Source of the DNA: Alienimonas sp043951915
GTDB lineage: Bacteria > Planctomycetota > Planctomycetia > Planctomycetales > Planctomycetaceae
NCBI RefSeq assembly: GCF_043951915.1
Contig: NZ_JBINJD010000035.1
Location: 1 to 37,571 of the forward strand
Direction of reading: 5' to 3'
DNA: 37,571 nt
Shown here piece by piece: positions 30,593-37,571 of the stretch; position 1 is the stretch's first letter; each line of letters starts with the position of its first letter. The notes below the pieces were generated by a model. That model was given only the letters and a program-made list of their open reading frames with translations. It made no database searches and was not told the DNA's origin. The position numbers and the translations under genes are program-made.

Positions 30593-30973
30593 ATGGCCGA
30601 ACCGAAAGACCCGCGGGTGCTGTTCGCCGCGGAGCGGACGTTGCTCGCCTGGAACCGGACCAGCGTCGCCCTGATCGCGTTCGGCTTTCTGATCGAACGG
30701 TCCGGTCTGCTGATCAAGTTCGCGGCCGCCGACGAGGCCGACGTCGACGAACAGTTATTGTTCGTCACCGCCTGGATCGGGCTGCTGTTCATCCTGGTCG
30801 GGGCGGCCGTCGCCGTATATTCCTCCCGGCAGTACGCCAACGTCCTCAAGACGTTGCCGCCGACGGAGTTTCCGGACGGTTACGCGGCCCGCTGGGGCAT
30901 GGCGGTGAACGTCGCCGTCGCCGCGCTGGGCCTCGCCCTGGCGGCCACCCTGATGTGGATGCCGGGCCTCTGA
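30593..30973 (+). CDS. DUF202 (YidH-type) membrane protein
   Basis: A 126-residue protein with FAAERTLLAWNRTSVALIAF, the defining N-terminal motif of DUF202, and three membrane segments (the first within residues 20-43, then ILVGAAVAVYSS and VAALGLALAATLMW). Role unknown. The ATG at 30593 is preferred to the one at 30587 because GGGGA lies 5 nt before it. The 148-bp gap upstream shows no other feature. Confidence 0.9.
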   Translation: MAEPKDPRVLFAAERTLLAWNRTSVALIAFGFLIERSGLLIKFAAADEADVDEQLLFVTAWIGLLFILVGAAVAVYSSRQYANVLKTLPPTEFPDGYAARWGMAVNVAVAALGLALAATLMWMPGL

Positions 30974-31195
30974 GACGGCGCCGCCGTCCGGTCCCGGACC
31001 GCACGGACGCGCGGGGACGACGCCCCGCGTCTCGAACCGTTCGCCGGGCCGGCGGCGGAACGGGCGAATCGACCTTCGGGGCGGCGCGGCGGCGGGAAGC
31101 GCCTCCGCAGTTTGTACCGCGCCCGGGGGCGTCCGCCCGGCCCCCCGCCCCGCCGGCGCCTCGGGCGGGGTCAAGCCGGCGGCGGCGGGCGGCCG

Positions 31196-32080
31196 ATGGC
31201 GTCGTTCTCCCCCCGCGTCTCACCCGCCCCGGCCATGACCGCCCCGGCCGCAACCGCTTCGGCCATGACCGCCCCGGCCGACGCCCCGCGTCGACCGAAC
31301 GACAACCGCCCCGCCGCTCGGGCGGCGAAGGGCTTGGCGGCGGTGATCGCCGTGATCCTCGTCACCGGGGTGACGGCCAACTACGCGATCTATCATCTCG
31401 CCCCGCACCCGGACCACCCGGTCGCCGACGTGCTGAAGCGGTTCGATTTGGGCCACGAACCGAGCATCCCGGCGTTCTATTCCGCCTCCGCCCTGCTGGC
31501 CGCCGCCCTGGGCGCGGCGTTCATCGGGCGGTTCGACCGCTCCGACGGCGGAACCCTCTGCCGCCACTGGTATCTGCTGGCGGGTCTGCTGGTCCTGTTG
31601 GCGGTCGACGAGAACGTGATGTTCCACGAGATGGGCACGGGGATGATGACCCGGCTGAACCTCAGCGGGCCGCTGGAGTTCTCCTGGGTGATCCCGGGCC
31701 TGCTCTTCGCGGCGGCGGCGGGGCTGTCGCTGTTGCGGTTCCTGCGTTCGTTGGACGCGCGAACCCGCCGGCTGTTCCTGACGGCCGGGTTCGTCTTCCT
31801 GTCCGGGGCGGTCGGCATGGAAACCGTCGCCGGGGCGATCTTCGCCCGGGCCGCCGACCATCAGGAGGCGTTGAGCACGCTGTCGCACCTGTTCGTTCAG
31901 CTCATTGAGGAAGGACTGGAGATGGCCGGCGTCGCCGTGCTCGTGTACGGACTGATCGACTACGCCGACCGCGCCGGCCTGAGGATCGCGGTGACCCAAT
32001 CGGGCGAACCCGGCCCGGACGGCGGACAGGCGGGGCGACCGGGCGGCCCGGGGGCGATTTCCGGGCGGGCCGCGTCCTGA
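31196..32080 (+). CDS. six-TM membrane protein, unknown family
   Basis: About 294 residues with six membrane segments: GLAAVIAVILVTGVTANYAI, FYSASALLAAALGAAFIG, YLLAGLLVLLAVDENVMFHE, SWVIPGLLFAAAAGLSLLRF, LFLTAGFVFLSGAVGMETVA and EEGLEMAGVAVLVYGLIDYA. Acidic residues with His in the third segment (DENVMFHE) and a conserved-looking EEGLEM in the sixth may bind a metal or proton; this is inference. Start is uncertain: ATGs at 31196, 31235 and 31265, the last two inside a small GGCCATGACCGCC repeat, with no good ribosome site. The 222-bp gap before it shows nothing distinct. Confidence 0.7.
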   Translation: MASFSPRVSPAPAMTAPAATASAMTAPADAPRRPNDNRPAARAAKGLAAVIAVILVTGVTANYAIYHLAPHPDHPVADVLKRFDLGHEPSIPAFYSASALLAAALGAAFIGRFDRSDGGTLCRHWYLLAGLLVLLAVDENVMFHEMGTGMMTRLNLSGPLEFSWVIPGLLFAAAAGLSLLRFLRSLDARTRRLFLTAGFVFLSGAVGMETVAGAIFARAADHQEALSTLSHLFVQLIEEGLEMAGVAVLVYGLIDYADRAGLRIAVTQSGEPGPDGGQAGRPGGPGAISGRAAS

Positions 32081-32147
32081 ACGATTGCGGCGGGGGTCCG
32101 CCGAGGGTTCTGTTGACGCCCCTCGCCGTCGTTCCGCCCCGACCTCC

Positions 32148-33155
32148 TTGTCCGCCCCCCCGCCCCGACCGCTGCGCGTACTGCACGTGGGGCAGGACGA
32201 CCTGTTCGCCGCGGTCGAGGGCGTGGAGCGGCGGTTCGTGCCGACCGGGCATTCGATCACGCCGGCCGCCGCCGGGCGGGGGCCGCTCTCGCCGGCGTCC
32301 CTGCGGAGCCTGCTGGTCGGGCTGGGCACGGGGCCGCGGTGGGACGCGATCGTGTTGCCGACGATTCAATTCGACTGGCCGCACGACCGCTCCCGATTCA
32401 AACGGGGCCTCCGCCGGGTCGCCGCCGGGGTCCTGCAACGGCCGGCCCTGGGTCGGCGGCTCAGCCGGTGGCTGCGGCGGCGGGCGACGGTCGTCGTGGC
32501 GCTGGACCGCTTCGACGCTCCGGAGATCGCCGCGTCCTATCTCCGGGCGACGCCGGCCCTCTCGGCCTGTTATAAAACGAACCTGCGAACCGCCGACGTC
32601 GACCGCCGGGTCGGCGACTGCCGGCTGGCCTATCTGCCGTATTGGATCGACGCCGACCGCTACCCCGCCCGGCCCGTCGCCCCGGAGGAGAAGGACGTCG
32701 ACCTGCTGTTCGTGGGCGCCGTCAACTCGCCGGAGCGGGAGGAGGGCCGCCGCGTGCTGGCCTCGATGAGCGACCGATACCGTGTCGTCGTTCCCGAGGA
32801 GCGTCTGCCGTTCGAGGAGTATTGCCGCCTCACCGCCCGGGCCTGGCTGACGCTGTCGCCGCAGGGCTACGGCTACCACGGCTTTCGCCATTACGAAGCG
32901 ATGCTGCTCGGTTCGATCCCGGTCCTGCACCCGCCCGACCCGCCGGTCGTGCACGATTTCGAAGACGGCCGCAACTGCCTGATCTACGAACCCGGCCGCC
33001 TGCGGGAGCGGCTCGAAGCCGCCCTGGCCGACCGACGGCAAACGGGGGCCGGGCTCGAGGACCTGCGGCGGTACGCCCTCGACCGGCACAGCGTCCCCGC
33101 GGTGGGGCGCTATTTAACCGCCGAACTGCAACGACTGATCGCGGGCGAGGAATGA
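32148..33155 (+). CDS. glycosyltransferase-like protein (GT4/CgeB-type)
   Basis: About 335 residues. The N-terminal half is a degenerate Rossmann-like domain (PLRVLHVGQDDLF; WDAIVLPTIQFDWPHDR). The C-terminal half is typical of family-4 type transferases: VDLLFVGAVNSPEREEGRRV, then ARAWLTLSPQGYGYHGFRHYEAM, LLGSIPVLHPPDP and EDGRNCLIYEPG. It probably transfers a sugar from a nucleotide donor to an envelope glycan; donor and acceptor are unknown. No ATG precedes the domain; TTGs at 32085 and 32148 are the only upstream starts, and I use 32148 because the fold begins soon after. No ribosome site is visible. Confidence 0.72.
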   Translation: MSAPPPRPLRVLHVGQDDLFAAVEGVERRFVPTGHSITPAAAGRGPLSPASLRSLLVGLGTGPRWDAIVLPTIQFDWPHDRSRFKRGLRRVAAGVLQRPALGRRLSRWLRRRATVVVALDRFDAPEIAASYLRATPALSACYKTNLRTADVDRRVGDCRLAYLPYWIDADRYPARPVAPEEKDVDLLFVGAVNSPEREEGRRVLASMSDRYRVVVPEERLPFEEYCRLTARAWLTLSPQGYGYHGFRHYEAMLLGSIPVLHPPDPPVVHDFEDGRNCLIYEPGRLRERLEAALADRRQTGAGLEDLRRYALDRHSVPAVGRYLTAELQRLIAGEE

Positions 33156-33244
33156 AACCGCGCGCCCCGTCCCGCCGTTCGCATCGGGCGACGCCGGGGC
33201 GTTAGGGTGCGGGGCCCGCCGTCCCTCGCTCCCCGCCTCGAAAA

Positions 33245-34057
33245 ATGCCCGCCCGTCCCGGACTCGGCGCCCTCGCCGTCGCCCTCTGCGGAGCCTGCGC
33301 CGCGGCCCTGCCCGCCCAGGACGCGGCCGCCCCGCAGACGCCCGCGCCCGGCGAGCCGCTGCACGTGTATTTGCTCATCGGCCAGTCCAACATGGCCGGG
33401 CGGGCGCCGTTCACGGAGGCCGAAGCGGCCGCGATCCCGCGGTGTTTCCTGCTGAACGACGAGGAGGAATGGGTCCCGGCGGCGAACCCGCTGAACCTGT
33501 ATTCGTCGATCCGCAAGCCGGTCGGGATGCAAAAAATGAACCCGGGAGACGCGTTCGCCCGAACGATGCTCGCACGGACCCCGGACGCGACGCTGGGGCT
33601 GGTCGTCAACGCCCGGGGCGGCACCCGGATCGAACAGTGGGAGAAAGGGACGGAGTATTATTCCGAAGCCGTCCGCCGGGCCCGGGCGGCCCAAGAAACG
33701 GGCGTGTTGAAGGGCGTGCTGTGGCATCAGGGCGAGGGAAACAGCGGGGCGCCGGAGGGTTACGCGGAGAAATTAAAGACGCTGGTCGAGAACCTGCGGG
33801 CGGACCTGAACGCCCCGGACCTGCCGTTCGTCGCCGGGCAGATCGTCGGCGAGGAGGCGATCAACGCCGAGATCGCCCGCCTGCCGGAACTCGTCCCGCA
33901 CGCCGCCTACGCCGGCTCCGAGGGCCTGACGGCCTTCGACCGCTGGCACTTCGACGCCCCCAGCATGAAGACGCTGGGAACCCGCTACGCCGAGGCGACG
34001 CTCCGCCTGCAACAGGCCGCCGCCGCCGCCGACGAGCGCCCGGCCGCGGGACGGTAG
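33245..34057 (+). CDS. secreted sialate O-acetylesterase-like SGNH hydrolase
   Basis: A 270-residue protein with a signal peptide (LGALAVALCGACAAALPAQ). LLIGQSNMAG carries the nucleophile Ser48, VNARGGTRIEQW the oxyanion glycine/Asn block, LWHQGEGNSG the third block, and DRWHFD the Asp/His pair. This is the SASA/CE6 family, which removes acetyl groups from sialic acids or plant/algal polysaccharides. The ATG at 33245 fits the signal peptide. Same strand as its neighbours but with 89 and 133-bp gaps. Together with the sulfatase and the GH-like gene it fits a polysaccharide-degrading lifestyle. Confidence 0.88.
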   Translation: MPARPGLGALAVALCGACAAALPAQDAAAPQTPAPGEPLHVYLLIGQSNMAGRAPFTEAEAAAIPRCFLLNDEEEWVPAANPLNLYSSIRKPVGMQKMNPGDAFARTMLARTPDATLGLVVNARGGTRIEQWEKGTEYYSEAVRRARAAQETGVLKGVLWHQGEGNSGAPEGYAEKLKTLVENLRADLNAPDLPFVAGQIVGEEAINAEIARLPELVPHAAYAGSEGLTAFDRWHFDAPSMKTLGTRYAEATLRLQQAAAAADERPAAGR

Positions 34058-34090
34058 ATCGCGGGGAATCCCGCAGGCGGCGGGCAGGGC

Positions 34091-34108
34091 GGCGCCGTTG
34101 ACGGCGCC
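34091..34108. terminator. GC hairpin after the esterase gene
   Basis: GGCGCCG-TTGA-CGGCGCC, a 7-bp perfect stem with a 4-nt loop, in the 133-bp gap before the TerC gene. There is no T-tract, so a termination role is uncertain. Confidence 0.4.
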
Positions 34109-34190
34109 GGGGGCGGGCGGGACCGTCTGCGTTCGCTCCGCCGATCCCCCGCCCCCGTTCGCCCCGGCCGTCGCCGGCCGCCCCGCCCTC

Positions 34191-34994
34191 ATGATGGACC
34201 CGGACCTGCTCGCCACGCTCAGCCTGTTGATCGGGCTGGAGCTCGTGCTGGGGGTCGACAACATCGTCGCCCTCTCGATCATCGTCTCCCGCCTGCCGGA
34301 GGCGGCCCGGCAGAAGGCCCGCGTCCTCGGGCTGGCGCTGGCCCTGATCGCCCGGCTGGTGATGGTCGCCGGGGCGACCTGGCTGCTGACCCTCACCGAA
34401 CCCGTGCTGGCCGGGCGGTCGATCAAGGACCTGATCCTGCTGGGCGGCGGCGCGTTCCTGATTTATAAAGCGACGAAGGAGATCCACCACACGGTGGAAT
34501 TAAAGGACGAACACGCCCCCGTCGGCTCGGGCTCGCCGAAGTCCGCGTTCGCCTCGGCGATCGCCACGATCGTGGCGGTGGACATTGTGTTCGCCCTGGA
34601 CTCGGTCGTCACCGCGGTGGGGATGACCGGCGACATCGGCACGGCCCGGTCGCTGCTGGGGTACGAAATCACGGACCAGTTCATCGTGATCGCGACCTCG
34701 GTGATCCTCAGCTTCGTGGTCCTGCTGTTCGCGGCCAAGCCGATCGGGGAGTTCGTGCTGCACAACCCCTCGTTCAAGATTCTGGCGCTGTCGTTCCTGA
34801 TCACCATCGGCGTCACGCTGGGGCTGGAGGCGTTCCATTACGAGGTGCCCAAGCCGTATATCTATCTGCCGATGGCCTTCGCCACGGGGGTGCAACTGCT
34901 CCAGTGGCGGCTGTCCCGCAACGAGCGGCGCCGGAAGCGCCCCGACGTGCGGGCGACCGGCGAGGCCGGCGGCGTGCCGGCCGAGGGCGCCTGA
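34191..34994 (+). CDS. TerC-family integral membrane protein
   Basis: A 267-residue protein with about seven membrane segments. Family hallmarks are LELVLGVDNIVALSIIV (Asp23 in the first segment) and TIVAVDIVFALDSVVTAVGM in the middle, the acidic pairs thought to bind metal ions. TerC/Alx proteins export manganese or help metallate exported proteins. The ATG at 34191 (MMDPDLLATLSLLIG) puts the first segment at the N-terminus; the upstream frame is low-complexity. The stop codon is part of a 17-bp tandem repeat. Confidence 0.92.
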   Translation: MMDPDLLATLSLLIGLELVLGVDNIVALSIIVSRLPEAARQKARVLGLALALIARLVMVAGATWLLTLTEPVLAGRSIKDLILLGGGAFLIYKATKEIHHTVELKDEHAPVGSGSPKSAFASAIATIVAVDIVFALDSVVTAVGMTGDIGTARSLLGYEITDQFIVIATSVILSFVVLLFAAKPIGEFVLHNPSFKILALSFLITIGVTLGLEAFHYEVPKPYIYLPMAFATGVQLLQWRLSRNERRRKRPDVRATGEAGGVPAEGA

Positions 34995-35040
34995 TCCGAT
35001 CGGGAACCTGATCCGATCGGGAGCCTGATCCGATCGGGAG
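34990..35040. repeat. three 17-bp tandem repeats with a CCGATCGG palindrome
   Basis: Units 34990-35006, 35007-35023 and 35024-35040 read CCTGATCCGATCGGGAR; a degenerate piece (CCTGATACGATG) follows near 35064. Each holds the palindrome CCGATCGG. The first unit includes the TerC stop TGA. The array ends 64 bp before the next start codon and could be an operator array. Confidence 0.8.
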
Positions 35041-35104
35041 AAGGCGGGAACGCGTCGGCGGAGCCTGATACGATGCGCCGCTCGCCCCCGATACGCCTCC
35101 CGCG

Positions 35105-36094
35105 ATGCGTCCGCTGCCGGACTCCGTCCCGTCCCGCCGTCTGACGGCGGCCTGCGCCCTGCTGGCCGCCGCCCTCGCCCCGGCGGCGGTCGCCGGGGAG
35201 GACCCCGACGAGGCCCCGGCCGCCGCGGCGCCGATCCCGCGGCTGGACGGGCCGTGGCGCAAACTGGTCGGGCGGCCGCCGCTGGAAGAATGGGCCTCCC
35301 CGGAGGCGGAGCCGGTCGACTTCACCGCCTACCGGGCGGACGACGGCCGCTGGCAGCTGATCGCCTGCATCCGCAAGACCGCCCAGCCCGGCAGCGGCCG
35401 GCTGCTCTATCGCTGGTCCAGCGACGAGCTCTTGAAGGAAGGCTGGACGCCGGAGGGCGTCTTCCTCACCGCCGACCCGCAGCGGGGCCAGCGGGAATAT
35501 CACGCCCAGGCGCCCTTTCACGTGAAGGACGGCGGCACGCACTACCTGTTCTTCAACAGCCGCGGCGCCCACCTGCTGACGAGCGACGACGGCGTCGACT
35601 TCCGACCGTATAAAAAGGACGTGATCTTCCCGATGGGCCGGGACGTCTGCCTGCTGGACGACCGGGAGCGGTCCGGGAAGTGGATCGCCTATTACACCTC
35701 GCCGGAGCCGGGGGTGAATCCGGCGACGAAGGACCACACGATCCGCGCCCGCACCGCGAAGAAGCTGACCGGCCCGTGGAGCGAGCAGGCGACGGAGATC
35801 CCGCCGCTCACCCCGCCGCCGGACGGGTACCGATTCGTCTACGCCGAGAGCCCGCTGGTGATCGAGCGCGACGGGCGGTATTACCGCTTCGAGCAACTGG
35901 ACGTCTATCGCTCCGACGACCCGTTGAAATGGAAGGGCCCGCCGGTCGCCCGGCTGGCGGCGCGGGACCCGCTCAAACGGCTGGCGCCGGAGATCGTGAC
36001 GCGGGACGGCCGAGATTATTTGCTGGCGTATCAATGGCGCGGCAAAGACCCGCGGGGGATTGATTTGGCCCCGCTGGCGTGGGAGGCGGAATAG
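35105..36094 (+). CDS. secreted GH43/GH32-like beta-propeller glycosidase
   Basis: A 329-residue protein with a signal peptide (LTAACALLAAALAPAAVAG). The body reads as a five-bladed propeller: WQLIACIRKT, HAQAPFHVKDGGTHYLFFNS, GRDVCLLDDRERSGKWIAYY, FVYAESPLVIERDGRYYRFE, DVYRSDDPLKWKGPP. The HAQAP and AESP motifs are those of GH43/GH32/GH68-related enzymes, in which Asp/Glu catalyse glycan cleavage; the nucleophile Asp of the first blade is not obvious to me, so activity is uncertain. The ATG at 35105 fits the signal peptide. Placed after the tandem repeats and before a GNAT gene on the same strand. Confidence 0.8.
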   Translation: MRPLPDSVPSRRLTAACALLAAALAPAAVAGEDPDEAPAAAAPIPRLDGPWRKLVGRPPLEEWASPEAEPVDFTAYRADDGRWQLIACIRKTAQPGSGRLLYRWSSDELLKEGWTPEGVFLTADPQRGQREYHAQAPFHVKDGGTHYLFFNSRGAHLLTSDDGVDFRPYKKDVIFPMGRDVCLLDDRERSGKWIAYYTSPEPGVNPATKDHTIRARTAKKLTGPWSEQATEIPPLTPPPDGYRFVYAESPLVIERDGRYYRFEQLDVYRSDDPLKWKGPPVARLAARDPLKRLAPEIVTRDGRDYLLAYQWRGKDPRGIDLAPLAWEAE

Positions 36095-36170
36095 CGCCCG
36101 GGGCGGGGCGAACCGGTCGGCCCCGCCGCGCGTCCCCCAGTTCCCCCCGCCCCACGCCTCCGGCCCCGCG

Positions 36171-36680
36171 ATGCCGACCGATCCGATCCGCCTCCGCCCC
36201 GAACGCCTCGGGGACGAACCGGCGATTCGTGAACTGACGAGGGCGGCGTTCGCCGCGGCGCCGCACGCCGACGGCAACGAGCATCTGCTCGTCGGCCGGC
36301 TCCGCGACGCCGGGGCGCTGGCGCTCTCGCTGGTCGCGGAGGCCGAGGGCGAACTCGTCGGGCACGCGGCGTTCTCCCCGGCGACGGGGCCGCCCGGCAG
36401 CGGGGACTGGTACGCCCTCGGCCCGATCTCCGTGCGGCCGGACCGCCAGCGACAGGGGATCGGCGGGCGGCTGATCCGGGCGGGGTTGGAGGAACTGACG
36501 ACCCGCGGCGCCGCCGGCTGCACGGTGTTGGGCGATCCGAAGTATTACGAGCGGTTCGGCTTCACGGCCGCCCCCGCCGCCGCCCCGCCGGGAATCCCGG
36601 CGGAGTATTTTCGGATCCGGTTATTAACCGGCGAAACGCCGGCCGGGCCCGTGCGGTTTCACCCGGTCTTCGGGGTGTGA
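36171..36680 (+). CDS. GNAT-family N-acetyltransferase (YhbS-like)
   Basis: A 169-residue protein. IRLRPERLGDEPAIRELTRA is the N-terminal strand-helix, LGPISVRPDRQRQGIGGRLI the acetyl-CoA-binding motif A (Q-x-G-I-G), and VLGDPKYYERFGFTAA the C-terminal motif of the YhbS (COG3153) group. It transfers acetyl from acetyl-CoA to an unknown amine. The ATG at 36171 starts right at the fold. Gap to the GH-like gene is 76 bp. Confidence 0.9.
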   Translation: MPTDPIRLRPERLGDEPAIRELTRAAFAAAPHADGNEHLLVGRLRDAGALALSLVAEAEGELVGHAAFSPATGPPGSGDWYALGPISVRPDRQRQGIGGRLIRAGLEELTTRGAAGCTVLGDPKYYERFGFTAAPAAAPPGIPAEYFRIRLLTGETPAGPVRFHPVFGV

Positions 36681-36696
36681 GCACCGGGTTCGCCCA

Positions 36697-36727
36697 GCGT
36701 CCCGGACCCTTGAAGGGTCCGGGACGC
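36697..36727. terminator. 14-bp hairpin between convergent genes
   Basis: GCGTCCCGGACCCT and AGGGTCCGGGACGC pair perfectly around TGA. It lies between the GNAT stop (36680) and the cysteine desulfurase stop (36754) and probably ends both transcripts. It may also be a copy of a dispersed repeat. Confidence 0.7.
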
Positions 36728-36753
36728 TTCGCTCTCGCGCTTGCGCCCCGGGC

Positions 36754-37571
36754 TCAAGGAGTTCCCCGCACCCGCTGCACGCAGGCGATGATGCGGGCGG
36801 CGGCTTCGTCGATCTCCGCCTCGGTTTCCTCGCCCAGCAGGCTGAACCGCAGGGCACTGTTCAACAACTCCGGCGGCAGGCCCATCGCTTGGAGAACCGG
36901 GCTGGGTTCGCTGCTGCCGCTCGCGCAGGCGCTGCCGAGGCTCGCTCCCACCCCGGCCAAGTCCAGCGCCACCAAGAGTTCCTCCCCCCCGCAGCCGGGG
37001 AAGGCGACGCTGCTGGTGTTCGGCAGCCGCGGCGCCCCGGCCGCGTGGATCACGGCGCCGCAATCCCTTTTTAACGTCGCCTCCAACCGGTCCCGCAGGG
37101 CCGTCGTGCGGGCGGTCCAGGCGTCGAGTTCTTTGAGTCGTAATTCGAGGGCCAGAGCCATGCCCGCGGCGAGGGCGACCGGCTCCGTGCCCGGCCGGCG
37201 GCCGCCCTCCTGATGTCCGCCGTGCAGGCTGGGGGCCAGTTTGGCGCCGGAACGAATGAGCAGCGCCCCGACGCCCCGCGGCCCGCGGAACTTGTGGGCG
37301 CCGAGGCTCGCCGCCGTCGCCCCGAGGGCGTGAAAACTCCACGGCAACTTGCCGACGGCCTGGGTGGCGTCGAGGTGACTGGGCACGCCGAGGGCGTTGC
37401 AGCGGGCGAGGACGGGGGCGACGTCCAACACCGCCCCCGTCTCGTTGTGGGCGTGAATTAAAGAGACCAACCGCAGCCCCGGCGGGGGCTCCTTCAATTC
37501 GTCGCCCTTCAATACGCCGTTCTCGTCGAGCGGCCACGGCCGCAGGCGCCAGCGGCCGGCGGCGGCGCCGG
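36754..37571 (-). CDS. cysteine desulfurase (NifS/IscS-like), 5' end outside window
   Basis: The C-terminal ~272 residues of a PLP-dependent cysteine desulfurase; the gene runs off the right edge. Seen here are LIHAHNETGAV (cofactor contacts), SHLDATQAVGKLPW (Asp binding PLP), LGAHKFRGPRGVGAL (His-Lys, the Schiff-base lysine), GGHQEGGRRPGTEPVALAAG and GSACASGSSEPSPVLQAMG with the catalytic Cys. It supplies sulfur for Fe-S clusters or tRNA thiolation. The reading frame continues at the edge as WPLDENGVLKGDEL, the usual sequence before this part, so there is no start in the window. Confidence 0.92.
   Translation of the reverse strand, partial: GAAAGRWRLRPWPLDENGVLKGDELKEPPPGLRLVSLIHAHNETGAVLDVAPVLARCNALGVPSHLDATQAVGKLPWSFHALGATAASLGAHKFRGPRGVGALLIRSGAKLAPSLHGGHQEGGRRPGTEPVALAAGMALALELRLKELDAWTARTTALRDRLEATLKRDCGAVIHAAGAPRLPNTSSVAFPGCGGEELLVALDLAGVGASLGSACASGSSEPSPVLQAMGLPPELLNSALRFSLLGEETEAEIDEAAARIIACVQRVRGTP

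Noticed and set aside
34990..35040. CRISPR array
   Set aside because: The 17-bp units are directly tandem with no spacers, and there are no cas genes.

Overview
The window reads as chromosomal DNA of a high-GC planctomycete (roughly 70% G+C by eye). The evidence is a secreted sulfatase, a PQQ-like propeller protein, a sialate-O-acetylesterase-like esterase, a GH43/GH32-like propeller, several chaperonin paralogues, many starts without a Shine-Dalgarno sequence, and many short intergenic inverted repeats. Genus is not decidable here; an Alienimonas-like lineage is only a guess. No rRNA, tRNA or CRISPR array was seen.

Layout. 1-1.0 kb: a small membrane protein and a convergent hypothetical. 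1.15-9.7 kb: a long minus-strand operon that starts with a SWIM zinc-finger protein (9689) and continues with DUF5691, a MoxR-type AAA+ ATPase, DUF5682 (TraB/EreA-like motifs), a VWA protein and a DUF6891-like protein. This is the gene set of the Escherichia coli yehLMPQ type, whose function is unknown. A divergent, degenerate formylglycine-generating-enzyme-like gene faces it at 9825. 10.9-16.9 kb: metallophosphoesterase, secreted PQQ-like propeller, TPR lipoprotein, a secretin-N-domain-like secreted protein with a Gly/Met-rich linker, and a sulfatase. 17.1-20.7 kb: a solitary MmeI-like type IIL restriction-modification enzyme whose target-recognition region has clearly lower G+C. 20.85-24.74 kb: groEL-groES-groEL, with a GGM-tailed and a tailless GroEL, groES being flanked by two copies of an AT-rich inverted repeat. 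24.8-28.15 kb: a low-GC accessory island bounded by a 22-bp direct repeat. It holds two unrelated-looking proteins that each carry an RX4H HEPN motif, then two ~193-bp direct repeats built of inverted REP hairpins, then a RAYT (REP-associated tyrosine transposase). 28.2-37.6 kb: SDR oxidoreductase, a 43-aa Gly/Gln/Lys-rich protein with a strong terminator, a helix-turn-helix-like protein without a normal start codon, a 46-aa membrane peptide, a DUF202 protein, a six-TM protein, a glycosyltransferase, the esterase, a TerC-family protein, the GH-like propeller, a GNAT acetyltransferase, and a cysteine desulfurase cut by the right edge.

The parts most worth follow-up are the MoxR/VWA/DUF5682/DUF5691/SWIM operon, the HEPN/RAYT island in which each gene is followed by a related repeat, and the TRD of the MmeI-like enzyme. 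Several genes end inside a dispersed hairpin repeat, which suggests repeat insertion close to stop codons or use of the repeats as transcript ends.
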